Of a stretch of DNA of 64,000 bases, positions 20,351 to 30,974 are shown in pieces. A model generated the notes under the pieces. It was not told where the DNA came from and did not search any database. It saw nothing but the letters and a program-made list of their open reading frames with translations. The position numbers were made by a program, and so were the translations under genes. The stretch is from Molanna angustata (taxonomy: Eukaryota; Arthropoda; Insecta; Trichoptera; Molannidae). The stretch's first letter is position 1; every line of letters starts with the position of its first letter. The stretch spans positions 17,590,153 to 17,654,152 of the forward strand of contig OY754990.1 of NCBI GenBank assembly GCA_963576475.1, read 5' to 3'.

Positions 20351-21108
20351 AGTTTGTCGATCGACAATTCTTGATAGAACTCCATTGTACGTTGATATGT
20401 TATAAAAATATAAAAATACTTGGTTAAAGTTCTATTATATTTATTGGATTATTGACGCGTTTCGTGCAAAGCACATCGTCAGAATAATGCTCTACAAGAC
20501 TGAAACTAGTGGTTATATACAAAATTTACATGACAGGTGTATAAAAATGTTGGTTTTTGAACGGTTGAAAAGAAGTTATATAATGCAAATGAATCTATAC
20601 AAATCTACGTTTTAATACAATGAAAGTAGTTGGGTCACTGGTTGTAGTCCCCTGTATCCATTAGGTCTGTAACAAAAGAAAACGACAGCAGTAAAATTCG
20701 AAAGGTAAATAATATTGTATTTATTGGTTTATTGTTATCTTTTAAGTGTGGTTAAAACCAATGTATTTCATAGATATTTGGTAGTTATAATTATGAACAG
20801 CTTAATTTTAATCTTAATGCATTGAACAACAAAGGAAGGTATATGTCTGTCTAACCCATCGGTTTCAATAATGGTGAATATATATGATCAATTTGTTTAT
20901 TGATGAGTAATTTTTGTGGATCCTTTTTTACTCTGTTTATTTCTAATATTTCTAATCGGTCAAGTTTTCTCCCTTTTATTCCCCGATGTATTATATTTAT
21001 ATTATGGTCACTATTAAATTGGTGGTTGTTTTCGTTTATATGTTCTGCAAAATTTGAGGTGTCTTTCTTAAATCTAATGCATGCCATGTGTTCTTTAATT
21101 CTTGTTTT
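20351..21108 (-). mobile_element. Penelope-like element fragment (GIY-YIG end and 3' region)
   Basis: On the minus strand, 21117 to 20851 encodes the end of a Penelope-like protein: 'RFKKDTSNFAEHI', 'GRKLDRLEILEI' and then 'LINKQIDHIY'. This matches the tail of the GIY-YIG endonuclease domain (conserved N-F-A-x-H and the L-E-x-x-E-I block). About 500 bases of non-coding 3' region follow, with a hammerhead-like motif at 20446-20490. Satellite text 'ttttaaa(a/g)taa' flanks both sides and may be the target duplication. The reverse transcriptase part is absent. Confidence 0.7.
20446..20490 (-). ncRNA. Hammerhead ribozyme-like motif of a Penelope-like element
   Basis: On the minus strand the order is ATTATT, CTGACGA, T, GTGC-TTT-GCAC, GAAAC, GCGTC, AATAAT. 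CTGACGA and GAAA are the conserved hammerhead core. GTGC/GCAC forms stem II with a three-base loop, ACGCGT a tiny stem III, GTC the cleavage triplet, and ATTATT/AATAAT stem I. One extra T stands before stem II. Penelope-like elements are known to carry type I minimal hammerheads in their repeats. Self-cleavage is not shown by sequence alone. Confidence 0.65.
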
Positions 21109-21770
21109 AAAGTAAAAGCAAATTTAAAAAAAAACGACATTTTCAATCATAATACACTATACAATGACCAACTAAACAATTTTAAAATAAAAGCAAATTT
21201 AAAAAAAACGACATATCAATCATAATACACTATACAATGACCAACTAAACAATTTTAAAATAAAAGCAAATTTAAAAAAACGACATTATCAATCATAATA
21301 CACTATACAATGACCAACTAAACAATTTTAAAATAAAAGCAAATTTAAAAAAACGACATTATCAATCATAATACACTATACAATGACCAACTAAACAATT
21401 TTAAAATAAAAGCAAATTTAAAAAAAACGACATATCAATCATAATACACTATACAATGACCAACTAAACAATTTTAAAATAAAAGCAAATTTAAAAAAAC
21501 GACATTATCAATCATAATACACTATACAATGACCAACTAAACAATTTTAAAATAAAAGCAAATTTAAAAAAACGACATTATCAATCATAATACACTATAC
21601 AATGACCAACTAAACAATTTTAAAATAAAAGCAAATTTAAAAAAAACGACATTATCAATCATAATACACTATACAATGACCAACTAAACAATTTTAAAAT
21701 AAAAGCAAATTAAAAAAAAACGACATTATCAATCATAATACACTATACAATGACTAACTACATTTTTAAA
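21109..21770 (+). repeat. 73 bp satellite, right block
   Basis: About nine units of 73-74 bp, very similar to each other, far more uniform than the left block. Differences are mostly the length of an A run. Confidence 0.95.
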
Positions 21771-21774
21771 AGAG

Positions 21775-22015
21775 TCTCACATTATCAAATATTTAAATAC
21801 TATTTCATACATAATTTGTATCCAAACTTTAATTCAAGAATGCATCCAAGATGAGAAGCCAATCTAGATATACCATTACTAAAAACAACTACCAGCCAGC
21901 TCCATAATACATACCAAGGTGTTAAATGGTTTAATGAGCTAAACGGTAAATACAATTTCAAAACAACAACTGGTTTTGACAACTTTAAAAACGATAGTAA
22001 GTCTCATCTTACTTT
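21775..22015 (+). pseudogene. LINE C-terminal fragment
   Basis: With small indels the + strand reads 'KWFNELNGKYNFKTTTGFDN' then 'FKNDSKSHL', the extreme C-terminus of a CR1/Jockey-like ORF2. It probably continues the fragment at 19865-20040. Confidence 0.5.
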
Positions 22016-22344
22016 ATAATTTCTTCATTATCTTATTGCATATTTTGTGTATTTGGAATTGTATGTTTTTTCTTTTGATTTGAATGAACTGAACATATCC
22101 CTTAAATTTAAACGCAATCGGATGGTTGGTTTGGGAGTCCATCGCTCATATACAAACAAACAAACAAATATACATACATCCATTTTTATATATTATATAG
22201 ATACACAAAAATATTTTATTTATATTATATTACCCCTCAAAAATAGTTTTTCTCGTGCTTTTGGGAAGATTCTTATGAAAACCAAAATTTAATCATCATT
22301 ATCATCACAATTAATCAAAAACCAATAATATACACTACATATAT

Positions 22345-22980
22345 TGTGCATATTTATTCTACAACTATTGTGCATATTTGAAATGGTGTGAACATATCAC
22401 AATGATTGTTAAGAGAGCCAACTCTACTCTTTATCTTATCAAGAAATCATTTCACCACCTAAGTGTACAAGTTTTCCTAGAAATATATAAAACCTACATA
22501 TGTGAGGCTGATCCTAGAGTATGGGTTTCAAATATGGAATCCTTACTTTATCAAGGACGAGCGACCAAACTGCCATTTGGAATGGGTGGTCTGGAATACT
22601 CAGAAAGGCTGCAAATTTTAAAATTCCCAACTCAGCAGGAACGCCGGAACCGTGGGGACTTACAAAATTTGACTTACCTACTTACAAAAACCGTGGGTTT
22701 TGAGACTTACAAAATTTTACATGGCTATTATCACTGTAGTGTTATGGATAACTTTTTTACGTTGAATCACAATCCACAACTGAGGGGCTATCACTTAAAG
22801 CTAAATAAACATCCTTTTCCCTGAACTCAAAGAAAAACTTCCTGACCAACGGGGTGGTGGATGCCTGGAATAGTTTACCGGATAAGGTTGTAAGTGCTGG
22901 AACACTCAATCAATTTAAAAACAGATTGGATACACATTACAAAAATAAGCACATGATACAGGCCCAGCAGCAATAACTGC
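22345..22980 (+). pseudogene. CR1-like LINE ORF2 C-terminal region
   Basis: The + frame from about 22378 reads 'RANSTLYLIKKSFHHLS', 'GLEYSERLQILKFPTQQER' and 'FFTLNHNPQLRGYHLKLNK'. A frameshift near 22820 is followed by 'NFLTNGVVDAWNSLPDKVV' and a stop near 22975. This order is the standard C-terminal third of CR1-type ORF2. It is dead by one frameshift and 5' truncation. Confidence 0.75.
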
Positions 22981-22984
22981 CTGC

Positions 22985-23655
22985 CTGTTAACTAATAATA
23001 ATAATGAAATAATTTAGATGATAATAGTTTACCGTTCATTATTTCAGCCACTGGCATTATTCCAAAATCGTTAATCCGTAATTTAGAAATTATAGATTTA
23101 TCGAAAAATTTAATAATAAAAATGCAAAAAACGGTAATTATGAATACATGTAGAATCGTTAAAGATTTTTTAAACGTTAATATTCGGGAATCAGTAGGGT
23201 TGTTAGGTAGTATAGAGACCTCCTCAGAGCCTAATCCTTTGATATGTTAAGTATCTGGATGGGTGAACTATTCCCAATTGAAAGCTTGATGATGCGTTTG
23301 TTGCATTTTATTTTGCTCTTTTAAATAATTTACAATTTACGCATTGATCTGCTAATTCTTTTGAGGAAGTGTATAATGGTAATAATAATAATTGAGTGTT
23401 ATTATTTGTAGTGCTTAATTGTTATTAATATCATAAGTAAATCGGCCAGCGCCGTAAAAAAAAAAAAAAAACAAAATATATTTTTATTATTTGCTTTATA
23501 ATTTTTTTGTTGTAAATAAATAATAAAATAAGTCTAAAACAAAGTTTAAGTTCATTTAATTTTCACGTTGCAATCTGTCACCTACTTCTTATTTTATTTG
23601 TTGTTTGAGGAATTAAATTATTTTTATAAATCGATCTTTTTTGATCGGCTATTCT
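22985..23655. other. No gene recognised
   Basis: AT-rich sequence with short (AAT)n and poly-A runs (23457-23471). Nothing coding or repeated was identified. Confidence 0.5.
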
Positions 23656-24185
23656 TTGTTATTTATTTATTTATTTGACAAAGATAATGCCATGCGTTTA
23701 CAGGAAAACCTAAACTGGCAAAACAACAAAAATAATCACAATTTAAAAAATACAGTTTATGCAATACATAATTCTATTTAAAAATAAAACATTATATTAT
23801 TCAGAAATTTGTTTTCACTGATATTGAAGACGTCAACTTCGCTCGACAAAATGTTGAACATTGAGGCGGCTTTGTGTATTGGAGACTTGGCTAGTAAATT
23901 TGTCCGACTGTATGGCTGCAGAAACAACGCGTGATTTCTTCCTCTGATGTAATTAATGGGAGCATATATGCCTATTTCACAAAGTAATTTAGGATTATAT
24001 ACTAACCCATTTACTAGTTGGAAAAAGTATTTCAATAGGCAAAATAATCTTCTGTTTTCCAAGGAGTTGTATCCAATCATACCTAATAAAGAAGCAGATG
24101 GATACAACCAAGGATATGTACCATACGTCCGAAGGAAGCAATATCTGAGAAATTTTTTGTGAACTCTCTCGATCATAATACAATA
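23656..24185 (-). pseudogene. CR1/Jockey-like LINE C-terminus and tail
   Basis: On the minus strand the frame reads 'RVHKKFLRYCFLRTYG', 'LGMIGYNSLENRRLFCLLKY', 'APINYIRGRNHALFL' and 'SRTNLLAKSPIHKAASMFN'. A short 3' UTR and (AAAT)n tail follow at 23660-23677. About 135 residues of ORF2 remain and are open. Confidence 0.75.
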
Positions 24186-24305
24186 TGTAGCCTCATATGT
24201 TATGTTGAGCTGAAGAGGGCTGCAGAGGATGGAGAGAAGTGGAAAGCGAGATGTAGACTTCTTCTGCAAACCAATCCACAGGATTGAGAATTTTGATGAT
24301 GACTC
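24186..24305 (+). mobile_element. 3' end of the RTE LINE of 35358-36052
   Basis: 'tatgttgagctgaagagggc' through 'cttcttctgca.accaatcca' is almost identical to 35943-36030, ending in 'gatgatgact'. It encodes 'VELKRAAEDGEKWKARCRLL'. It abuts the head of the minus-strand LINE. From 24305 to 24520 no feature is seen. Confidence 0.8.
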
Positions 24306-24520
24306 TTTGTTCAGTAACTGTCACTCCCGGTCAAGTGAATGTAATTTATTTTGGATTTTCAATAGTAATTTTTATTTTGAGTAAACTACATAGAGAGAAG
24401 TCAAGTCATATTCCCTTGTAGATATGCAGAGGGATTCTGTTGTTGTATTCTCTCTTTCACACAGCTATAGCTTAATATTAGTTCGTCTCTTTCGCAGTCA
24501 TTGTTTGGTGTGAGAGATAA

Positions 24521-24718
24521 TCCAACTGTCGATTCGTTCATGAGAATTCAATTCTCTGAATGAATCGACATTATTAAGCCAAGATGCGTGTACGAAGGAA
24601 AATTTTGTATGGCGTAGTGGACTTTTTGCAAGCTAATAACACCAACTAGAGGCCTCGCAGCATATATGTTCCCTTACATGGATTTACTCAGAATTCGGAG
24701 TAGAACATTTTATGTGAG

Positions 24719-24750
<32 letters not shown>

Positions 24751-25525
24751 CTGTGTGTCCGTCCCCCCCTTATAACTTTTGATCCGCTCAATTTACAGAG
24801 CCCAAATTTTCAGAATATATAAACAGTTATAGGCCTACAAAACTTTTATAATCAGAAGTGTAAATTTTTGTTTCAATCAGAGGTTATCAACTTTTGAAAT
24901 TATGGTTCATTTTTCCATATATCTCAGAAACCATAAAAGCTAGAACGCTGAAAATTGTTATAAACATAGACAAATACAAAATCTCAAATAAGTTTTTTTT
25001 TTAATTCCAGGGTTTCTCAAACGTTTTTTATTAAGAAATATATTTTTTTTTATGATAAATTTATGAGTTTAACTGCCTATATTTCCATTTTTTTTTAAAT
25101 ATTGAAAAAAGCCCAGAAACCCCAACTAGATAATTTAATTTTCTATAAAAATATGAACATTGTATTAACACATCTCAAATTTTTTTTAACAATTTTTATA
25201 AAAATTGAATTTAGTGACGATATTGCTTCATACAATTTGTATGGCAATAGCTACACAAAATAATCTAAGAAGACTTAATAGTTTGATACTAATCTCCAAA
25301 CATACATACATACCATCATGCTGTTTTCATATTCTGGGTAGGATCAAAGGGCTGACCTCCATACTATCCTATCTTGACATACATACCTACATGTGTTGTA
25401 TAGAAAACCAAATATCTTAAAATATTAAATAATTTGTATTTATGGGTTTATAGTTTGGTACTTATTCTTCAAATGTACATACTATCACTATCGACAGTTG
25501 GATCTCATGTGTTACATGCAACTAG
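24521..25525 (+). mobile_element. Non-autonomous Helitron-like element, copy 1
   Basis: It begins TCCAACTGTCGAT and ends CATGCAACTAG, followed by T. The 5' end has a long hairpin (TGTCGATTC...GAATCGACA). The 3' end has 'AGTTG...CAACT' enclosing 'CATGT.. ACATG' just before CTAG, the usual Helitron hairpin before CTRR. The first bases CCAACTGTCGAT reappear inverted near the 3' end (subterminal inverted repeats), and a (GT)n tract lies at 24722-24752, as in Helentron-associated elements. No ORF for Rep/helicase. Confidence 0.7.
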
Positions 25526-25564
25526 TTATAATGTGATTGCACTAGAGTAAAAAAGAAAATATGT

Positions 25565-25800
25565 CTGCAGTGTGTGTCTATTACTATATTATCTCCCTTA
25601 CTAAATGTATTTTGTCTTGTGTGCTTTTTTTGGTGTTATTGTAAAAAATCGTTAAATTGTAGATACCTATCATTTTTTTTGAGCGTTTTGTTGTCATATA
25701 ACGTGTCTTTTTATAAAATGTCATTGTGTTATATTAAAAAAAGAAAATGTATCCAACAATTATTATTGCTAGATTGAATATTTTTTTTATTAGATTTTTT
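25565..25800 (+). repeat. Dispersed repeat, copy 1 of a direct pair
   Basis: 'ttactaaatgtattttgtct' and 'ggtgttattgtaaaaaatcg' correspond to 26380-26420 about 800 bases downstream. It has no ORF with recognisable motifs. Confidence 0.5.
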
Positions 25801-25866
25801 TTCCTTTCGGGAGTCAAATGATATTTATAAATGATATCATTTGACTACCGAAAGGGAAAAAAATCC
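25792..25866. repeat. Near-perfect palindrome, arms of 33 bases
   Basis: Arms at 25792-25824 and 25834-25866 built on 'ccctttcgggagtcaaatga', with a 9-base spacer and about three mismatches. A single arm recurs at 26884-26915. This looks like two element ends joined head to head. Confidence 0.85.
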
Positions 25867-26300
25867 AATGTTTGCGTATTTGCAATTAAAAAAATGTTCG
25901 ATTTACATACACATTGGTACAAGTAGGTAAACAAGACAAAAATGAAATAATATTTCTGGCGCAGTTCAGGGGTGACATCTGTGCTAGACACTGTCATCTC
26001 ATTTATATGGACTGTTAACTAATTTCTCAATTGATGGCGTTACAAAATAGACTTTTCCGTTACTTCATAAATGGCAATAGTATATAGTTCCTTATTTTCA
26101 GGTGAATTTTTACACACTATTCAAATATATAGAACTTTCAAAAATTACATTGATAACGGAACTCAATAAGAAGACATCATCAGTGAAGGTTGCGCAAGCG
26201 CATAAAGTGATCACGTAAACCCTGAAGGTGCCTCGAATTCCTGGTTTTTCTACAATATCCCAACTTCATCTCTATTGAGATGTTAATTAAAAGTTTGTCA
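25840..26300 (+). repeat. Dispersed repeat family A copy
   Basis: It is the inverse of 9240-9605 and includes the 'agcgcataaagtgatcacg' and 'aattcctggtttttctac' modules. A related copy starts at 27525. 26300-26880 repeats part of the block at 25565 and contains a piece of tRNA-like text ('ccggggatcgaacccacgat', 26550). Confidence 0.65.
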
Positions 26301-26936
26301 ATAAAAATAATTGCTAGATTTTTTTTAACAGAAAAAAATGTGTGTGTCTTGTATTGAACTATCTCTTTCTCACTTAATGTATTCTATCGTGGGTGCTCTT
26401 TCTTGGTGATATTGTAAGAATTCGTTAAACTGTACCATTTTTAAGAGCGTTTTTTTCTCGTATAACATGTCTGTATAAAAAATGTAATTGATTTCCAGCC
26501 CAGAGAAGCAACATGTACGTGAGAAATGAATTTAAATAAACTTATCCTCTGCCGGGGATCGAACCCACGATGCTTTGGGAGGGGGTTTTTTAGTACGTAT
26601 TATTACTAAGGTGAGGGAGAAAGCATGATTTGAAAAATCACTTCTTTTTTTTTCCTTTAGCTTACAACGCAAATAAGAAAAGATGTGCATTTTTTTTTGA
26701 AAATTCTCTTTTCGATTGCTCCTTAATTTCTTTCGAGTAGATGGGGAGAATATTGTGGAAGGGTGGTGAAAAGAGTGAACCAAGTGTTTGACCAAAAACC
26801 TTTATTATATAATATTTTTTCAATCATTCATCTATAATTTTATTTTTTCGATTTTTTTACTTGCATAATATACGCAAATATTGGATTTTTTCCCTGTCGG
26901 GAGTCAAATGATATTTTAAATTTACAAACTATTTAA

Positions 26937-27257
26937 CAAAACATAACATAACATAACATAACATAACATAACATAACATAACATAACATAACATAACATA
27001 ACATAACATAACATAACATAACATAACATAACATAACATAACATAACATAACATAACATAACATAACATAACATAACATAACATAACATAACATAACATA
27101 ACATAACATAACATAACATAACATAACATAACATAACATAACAAAACATAACATAACATAACATAACATAACATAACATAACATAACATAACATAACATA
27201 ACATAACATAAGATAACATAACATAACATAACATAACATAACATAACATAACATAAT
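26937..27257 (+). repeat. (AACAT)n pentanucleotide array, about 320 bp
   Basis: About 64 units of AACAT with very few substitutions (near 27143 and 27211). Because five bases repeat, all three minus frames are open as repeats of MLCYV; these are not genes. Confidence 0.97.
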
Positions 27258-27524
27258 ATAATATACTAGTTACCGCTTTGAATGTTTCTTGTTATATTAA
27301 TGTTTGTTTGTTTTTTTTTCTCTCGTTTTTATTAATTATGTATTCTTTTTGTAAAAATGCTGAATGTATGACTGAGTGAAAATTATGTACGCGCGTTCAT
27401 GTATGGGGTGTGGATGATAATTCAATCGTCCAATCATTCCATACTTTATATATATATGTTCATAAATGCATGAAACCAGTGGGCTTCTAGCCTGTTTTTC
27501 ATGCTTATATAAATAAATAAATAA

Positions 27525-27790
27525 ACATCTCAATAGAGACGAAAATGGGATATTATAGAAGAACCAGGAACTCAAGGCCAATATTATAGAAGAACCAGGA
27601 ACTCAAGGCCAATAATGCCTTCTTATTGAGTTCCCTTATCAATGTAATTTTTGAAGTTCTATATATTTGAATAATGTGTAACAATTCACCTGAAAATATA
27701 TTATTACTCTTGCTTTCATTGTTTACAAATAAACCAATAGGTATCTCAATAGATGGCGTTACAAAAAGGTTTCTTCGTTACTTCATAGAT
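27525..27790 (-). repeat. Dispersed repeat family A copy with internal duplication
   Basis: 'aacatctcaatagagacgaa' is followed by 'attatagaagaaccaggaac', which occurs twice in a row (27559 and 27582). The 'ttattgagttcccttatcaa' block then follows. 27790-28210 shows no recognisable gene. Confidence 0.65.
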
Positions 27791-28561
27791 GTCAATAGTA
27801 AAAATGACTTACCTACTCATCACGATTTTGATATAAAAGCACAAGATATCTTAAAAGTATTTATTCATCACGATTTCAATCTCAATTTCACAAAACTAAA
27901 GACCAAACGTCGACCGTGTTCTCCCATCACTAGCTGGCGCTGGGAGGGTTCCTTAATATATTTCGGCAGGAATTTCTGGCGCCTGTCAGAGCCAATTGAT
28001 TTATAACTTATGAAATACATTTTTTACAGATTGTGTTCGTTCTTTTTTATTAGTTTATTTTTTCTCCTCCACCTATAAAGCAGTAATGTGCTAGCATGTG
28101 GCTGGTTGTTATATTCAGCAACGTTTTCACTTGATTGATAATGATAATGTACAGAGTTTCAAGTTAGTAGACATTCTTTAAACAAAGACACACACACATC
28201 TCCTCTTCTCAGTCCTTGACCTCGTGGCTGATGACGACGGCTACATTCAATCAGTCAGTATCATCATAAGTCTTCATCAGCTCCACATCCCGAGGTGGGA
28301 CCTGGCTTCCAAAAGAAGTCTTCGCCATTCAGATCTGTCAGCAGCTCCTTGTGCCCAATTGACCACGCCCAGATCCCATGTCCCCCTGGACGCAGTCCAT
28401 CCCAACATGCCCTGCCTGCTGCCATTTCAACTTTGCAACACGGTCTGCTATGTCAACGACTTTTGTTTGGTGTCTGATTTCTTCATTTCTTATTTAATCC
28501 CTGAGGCTCACACCTAACATTTGTCGTTCCATAGCTCGTTGCGTACATTTCAATTTATGTA

Positions 28562-28715
28562 TTTATGGGAACTTTGTTCTCGTAACATGTAGAGGGATTT
28601 TTATTCATTTGAATAAAAATTATAATTGTAGTGGTGTACACAAAGTTGTGTTTTATTTCATTTAATTATTTCAAAATGATACCACAAAGTAAAAAACAAT
28701 CGTTTGTCGATGATG
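28562..28715. mobile_element. Short insertion (154 bp) with 7-base target duplication
   Basis: It interrupts the LINE text. TTATGTA stands on both sides (28555-28561 and 28716-28722), and the LINE sequence is continuous when the insert is skipped. The insert includes a small palindrome 'tttattcatttgaataaa'. No TIR was recognised. Confidence 0.55.
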
Positions 28716-28717
28716 TT

Positions 28718-29842
28718 ATGTATTGTGTTGGCAGTTAGTGTCATTGTTTCCAATCAATCCATATGTTAGCACTGGGAGGATACATGTTTCAATAGCATAG
28801 CTCGTTGCGTACATTTTAGTTTGTATATTGTGTTGGTAGTTAGTGTCATTGTTTCCAATCAATCCATATGTTAGCACTGGGAGGATACATGTTTCAATAG
28901 CATAGCTCGTTGCGTACATTTTAGTTTGTATATTGTGTTGGCAGTTAGTGTCATTGTTTCCAATCAATCCATATGTTAGCACTGGGAGGATACATGTTTC
29001 AATAGCATAGCTCGTTGCGTACATTTTAGTTTGTATATTGTGTTGGCAGTTAGTGTCATTGTTTCCAATCAATCCATATGTTTGCACTGGGAGGATACAT
29101 GTTTCAATAGCATAGCTCGTTGCGTACATTTTAGTTTGTATATTGTGTTGGCAGTTAGTGTCATTGTTTCCAATCAATCCATATGTTAGCACTGGGAGGA
29201 TACATGTTTCAATAGCATAGCTCGTTGCGTACATTTTAGTTTGTATATTGTGTTGGCAGTTAGTGTCATTGTTTCCAATCAATCCATATGTTAGCACTGG
29301 GAGGATACATGTTTCAATAGCATAGCTCGTTGCGTACATTTTAGTTTGTATATTGTGTTGGCAGTTAGTGTCATTGTTTCCAATCAATCCATATGTTAGC
29401 ACTGGGAGGATACATGTTTCAATAGCATAGCTCGTTGCGTACATTTAGGTTTGTATATTGTGTTGGCAGTTAGTGTCATTGTTTCCAATCAATCCATATG
29501 TTAGCACTGGGAGGATACATGTTTCAATAGCATAGCTCGTTGCGTACATTTTAGTTTGTATATTGTGTTGGCAGTTAGTGTCATTGTTTCCAATCAATCC
29601 ATATGTAAGCACTGGGAGGATACATGTTTCAATAGCATAGCTCGTTGCGTACATTTTAGTTTGTATATTGTGTTGGCAGTTAGTGTCATTGTTTCCAATC
29701 AATCCATATGTTAGCACTGGGAGGATACATGTTTCAATAGCATAGCTCGTTGCGTACATTTTAGTTTGTATATTGTGTTGGCAGTTAGTGTCATTGTTTC
29801 CAATCAATCCATATGTTAGCACTGGGAGGATACATGTTTCAA
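28718..29842 (-). repeat. Tandem array of eleven 105 bp units derived from a LINE
   Basis: 'gtgttggcagttagtgtcat' starts at 28725 and recurs every 105 bases to 29775. Units are nearly identical, with a handful of single-base changes. 105 is a multiple of three, so the minus strand stays open for hundreds of codons. That open frame differs from the LINE frame in much of each unit and is not evidence for a protein. Confidence 0.95.
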
Positions 29843-29935
29843 AGACCTTTCTTTTCAAATTCATCGGAATGTCTTTGTTTTTCAGGATGTGACCGAGTTT
29901 ACCGAAGGCCGCCGAACCTAGTCCAATTCGTCTGG

Positions 29936-30948
29936 GTATCTCTGCTAATTGATTATGAAAACTTGATTATTCTAATTAATTTTTTCGCTTATATGAAGCC
30001 GCGAATGGTATATCTAAAGTAATAAAGCAATCAATATGTTAGTGTATGTGTGTGTGTATGTGTGTGTTTGTCTCACGCCTTTTGAAAAACCAAGAGCATC
30101 TAAAAATCTAATTTATGTGCGAACATGTACCAGTATACCTGATGCAGTGTCACGCTAAAAATAATGCGATTAAAATGCTGAATTTTAAAGATATTTCAAT
30201 AATTATTTTTTTCATACAAAATTTTCCAAGTCATATCTGTCAAAAAAGTGTACATTTTGCACGCAAATATCTGTTTGTTTAAAAGTTAGAAGTACGTATT
30301 TACACGAAAAAAATATATTTTCAAGTATAACTTAGCTTTTAAGTGAAAAACATGGTGAATATTTTGTCTAATTATAATGTTTAACTTATTTTTAAAGTAA
30401 GCGTTTTGTACAAATGTACATATAACCCCGCCATTTTAATATCTTTTCATACGATATTTAATTTTCCCACCGAATGAATATGTTCTTTAAAATAATATAC
30501 CTTTGAAATAAATGTGATTATGAAATAATAAAATGAAACACAAGACTTTATAGCAAGTTTTAAGACATATATTGTTAAAGTCTGTTAATTATTAGTAAAG
30601 ATATAGGCATAATAAAATTGCATAATTTGTATATAATATTTGATATTTCGGACAATTTTCGTTTTTGTGGCTTCGAACAAACCAATGTAGGTACCTACCT
30701 ACATATCCAAAAAATGTATCGAGCCCATTTGATATTAATATTGGAATGGTTACTATGGTAACGGAAAGATTCTGATATTCAAATAAAATTTGTTATGAAT
30801 TGAATTTATTTAGAACATTGTTGTAGGTAGGTACCTACCTATTACTATTTACTTACAAATCACACAACAATATACTGATTTCCTATCAGAAAATTGTATG
30901 CGATGTGCTCCTAAACCGTTTGTCCGATTATTATGAAACTTTGGTGAA
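29936..30948. other. No gene recognised
   Basis: AT-rich sequence with a short (TG)n run at 30038-30070 and a 'gtaggtacctacctac' inverted pair near 30690 and 30825. No coding or known repeat signal. Confidence 0.5.
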
Positions 30949-30974
30949 TTGTCGAGCGTTTGCCCGGAATGGTT

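Larger units (their letters stand above)
28210..29935 (-). pseudogene. RTE-like LINE reverse transcriptase with amplified segment
   Basis: On the minus strand, from 29935 down, the text enters with LINE sequence around 'KRKVFETCILPVLTYG'. It then runs through eleven tandem units (28718-29842) and resumes at 28560 with 'TQRAMERQML' and 'IRNEEIRHQTKVVDIADRVA', 'KLKWQQAGHV'. This is the order of an RTE ORF2 C-terminal region. Stops and frameshifts show it is dead. Confidence 0.7.

Noticed and set aside
26922..27254. Three overlapping open frames of about 105 codons on the minus strand
   Set aside because: They are translations of the AACAT pentamer array; any period-5 repeat without a stop is open in all three frames.
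27674..28006. 110-codon + strand ORF
   Set aside because: Its first part lies in dispersed repeat family A, and no domain or codon signal is visible.
28716..29864. Long minus-strand ORFs of 242 and 139 codons made of a 35-residue repeat
   Set aside because: They follow from the 105-bp tandem array of a LINE fragment; the open frame is partly not the LINE frame and nothing suggests expression.
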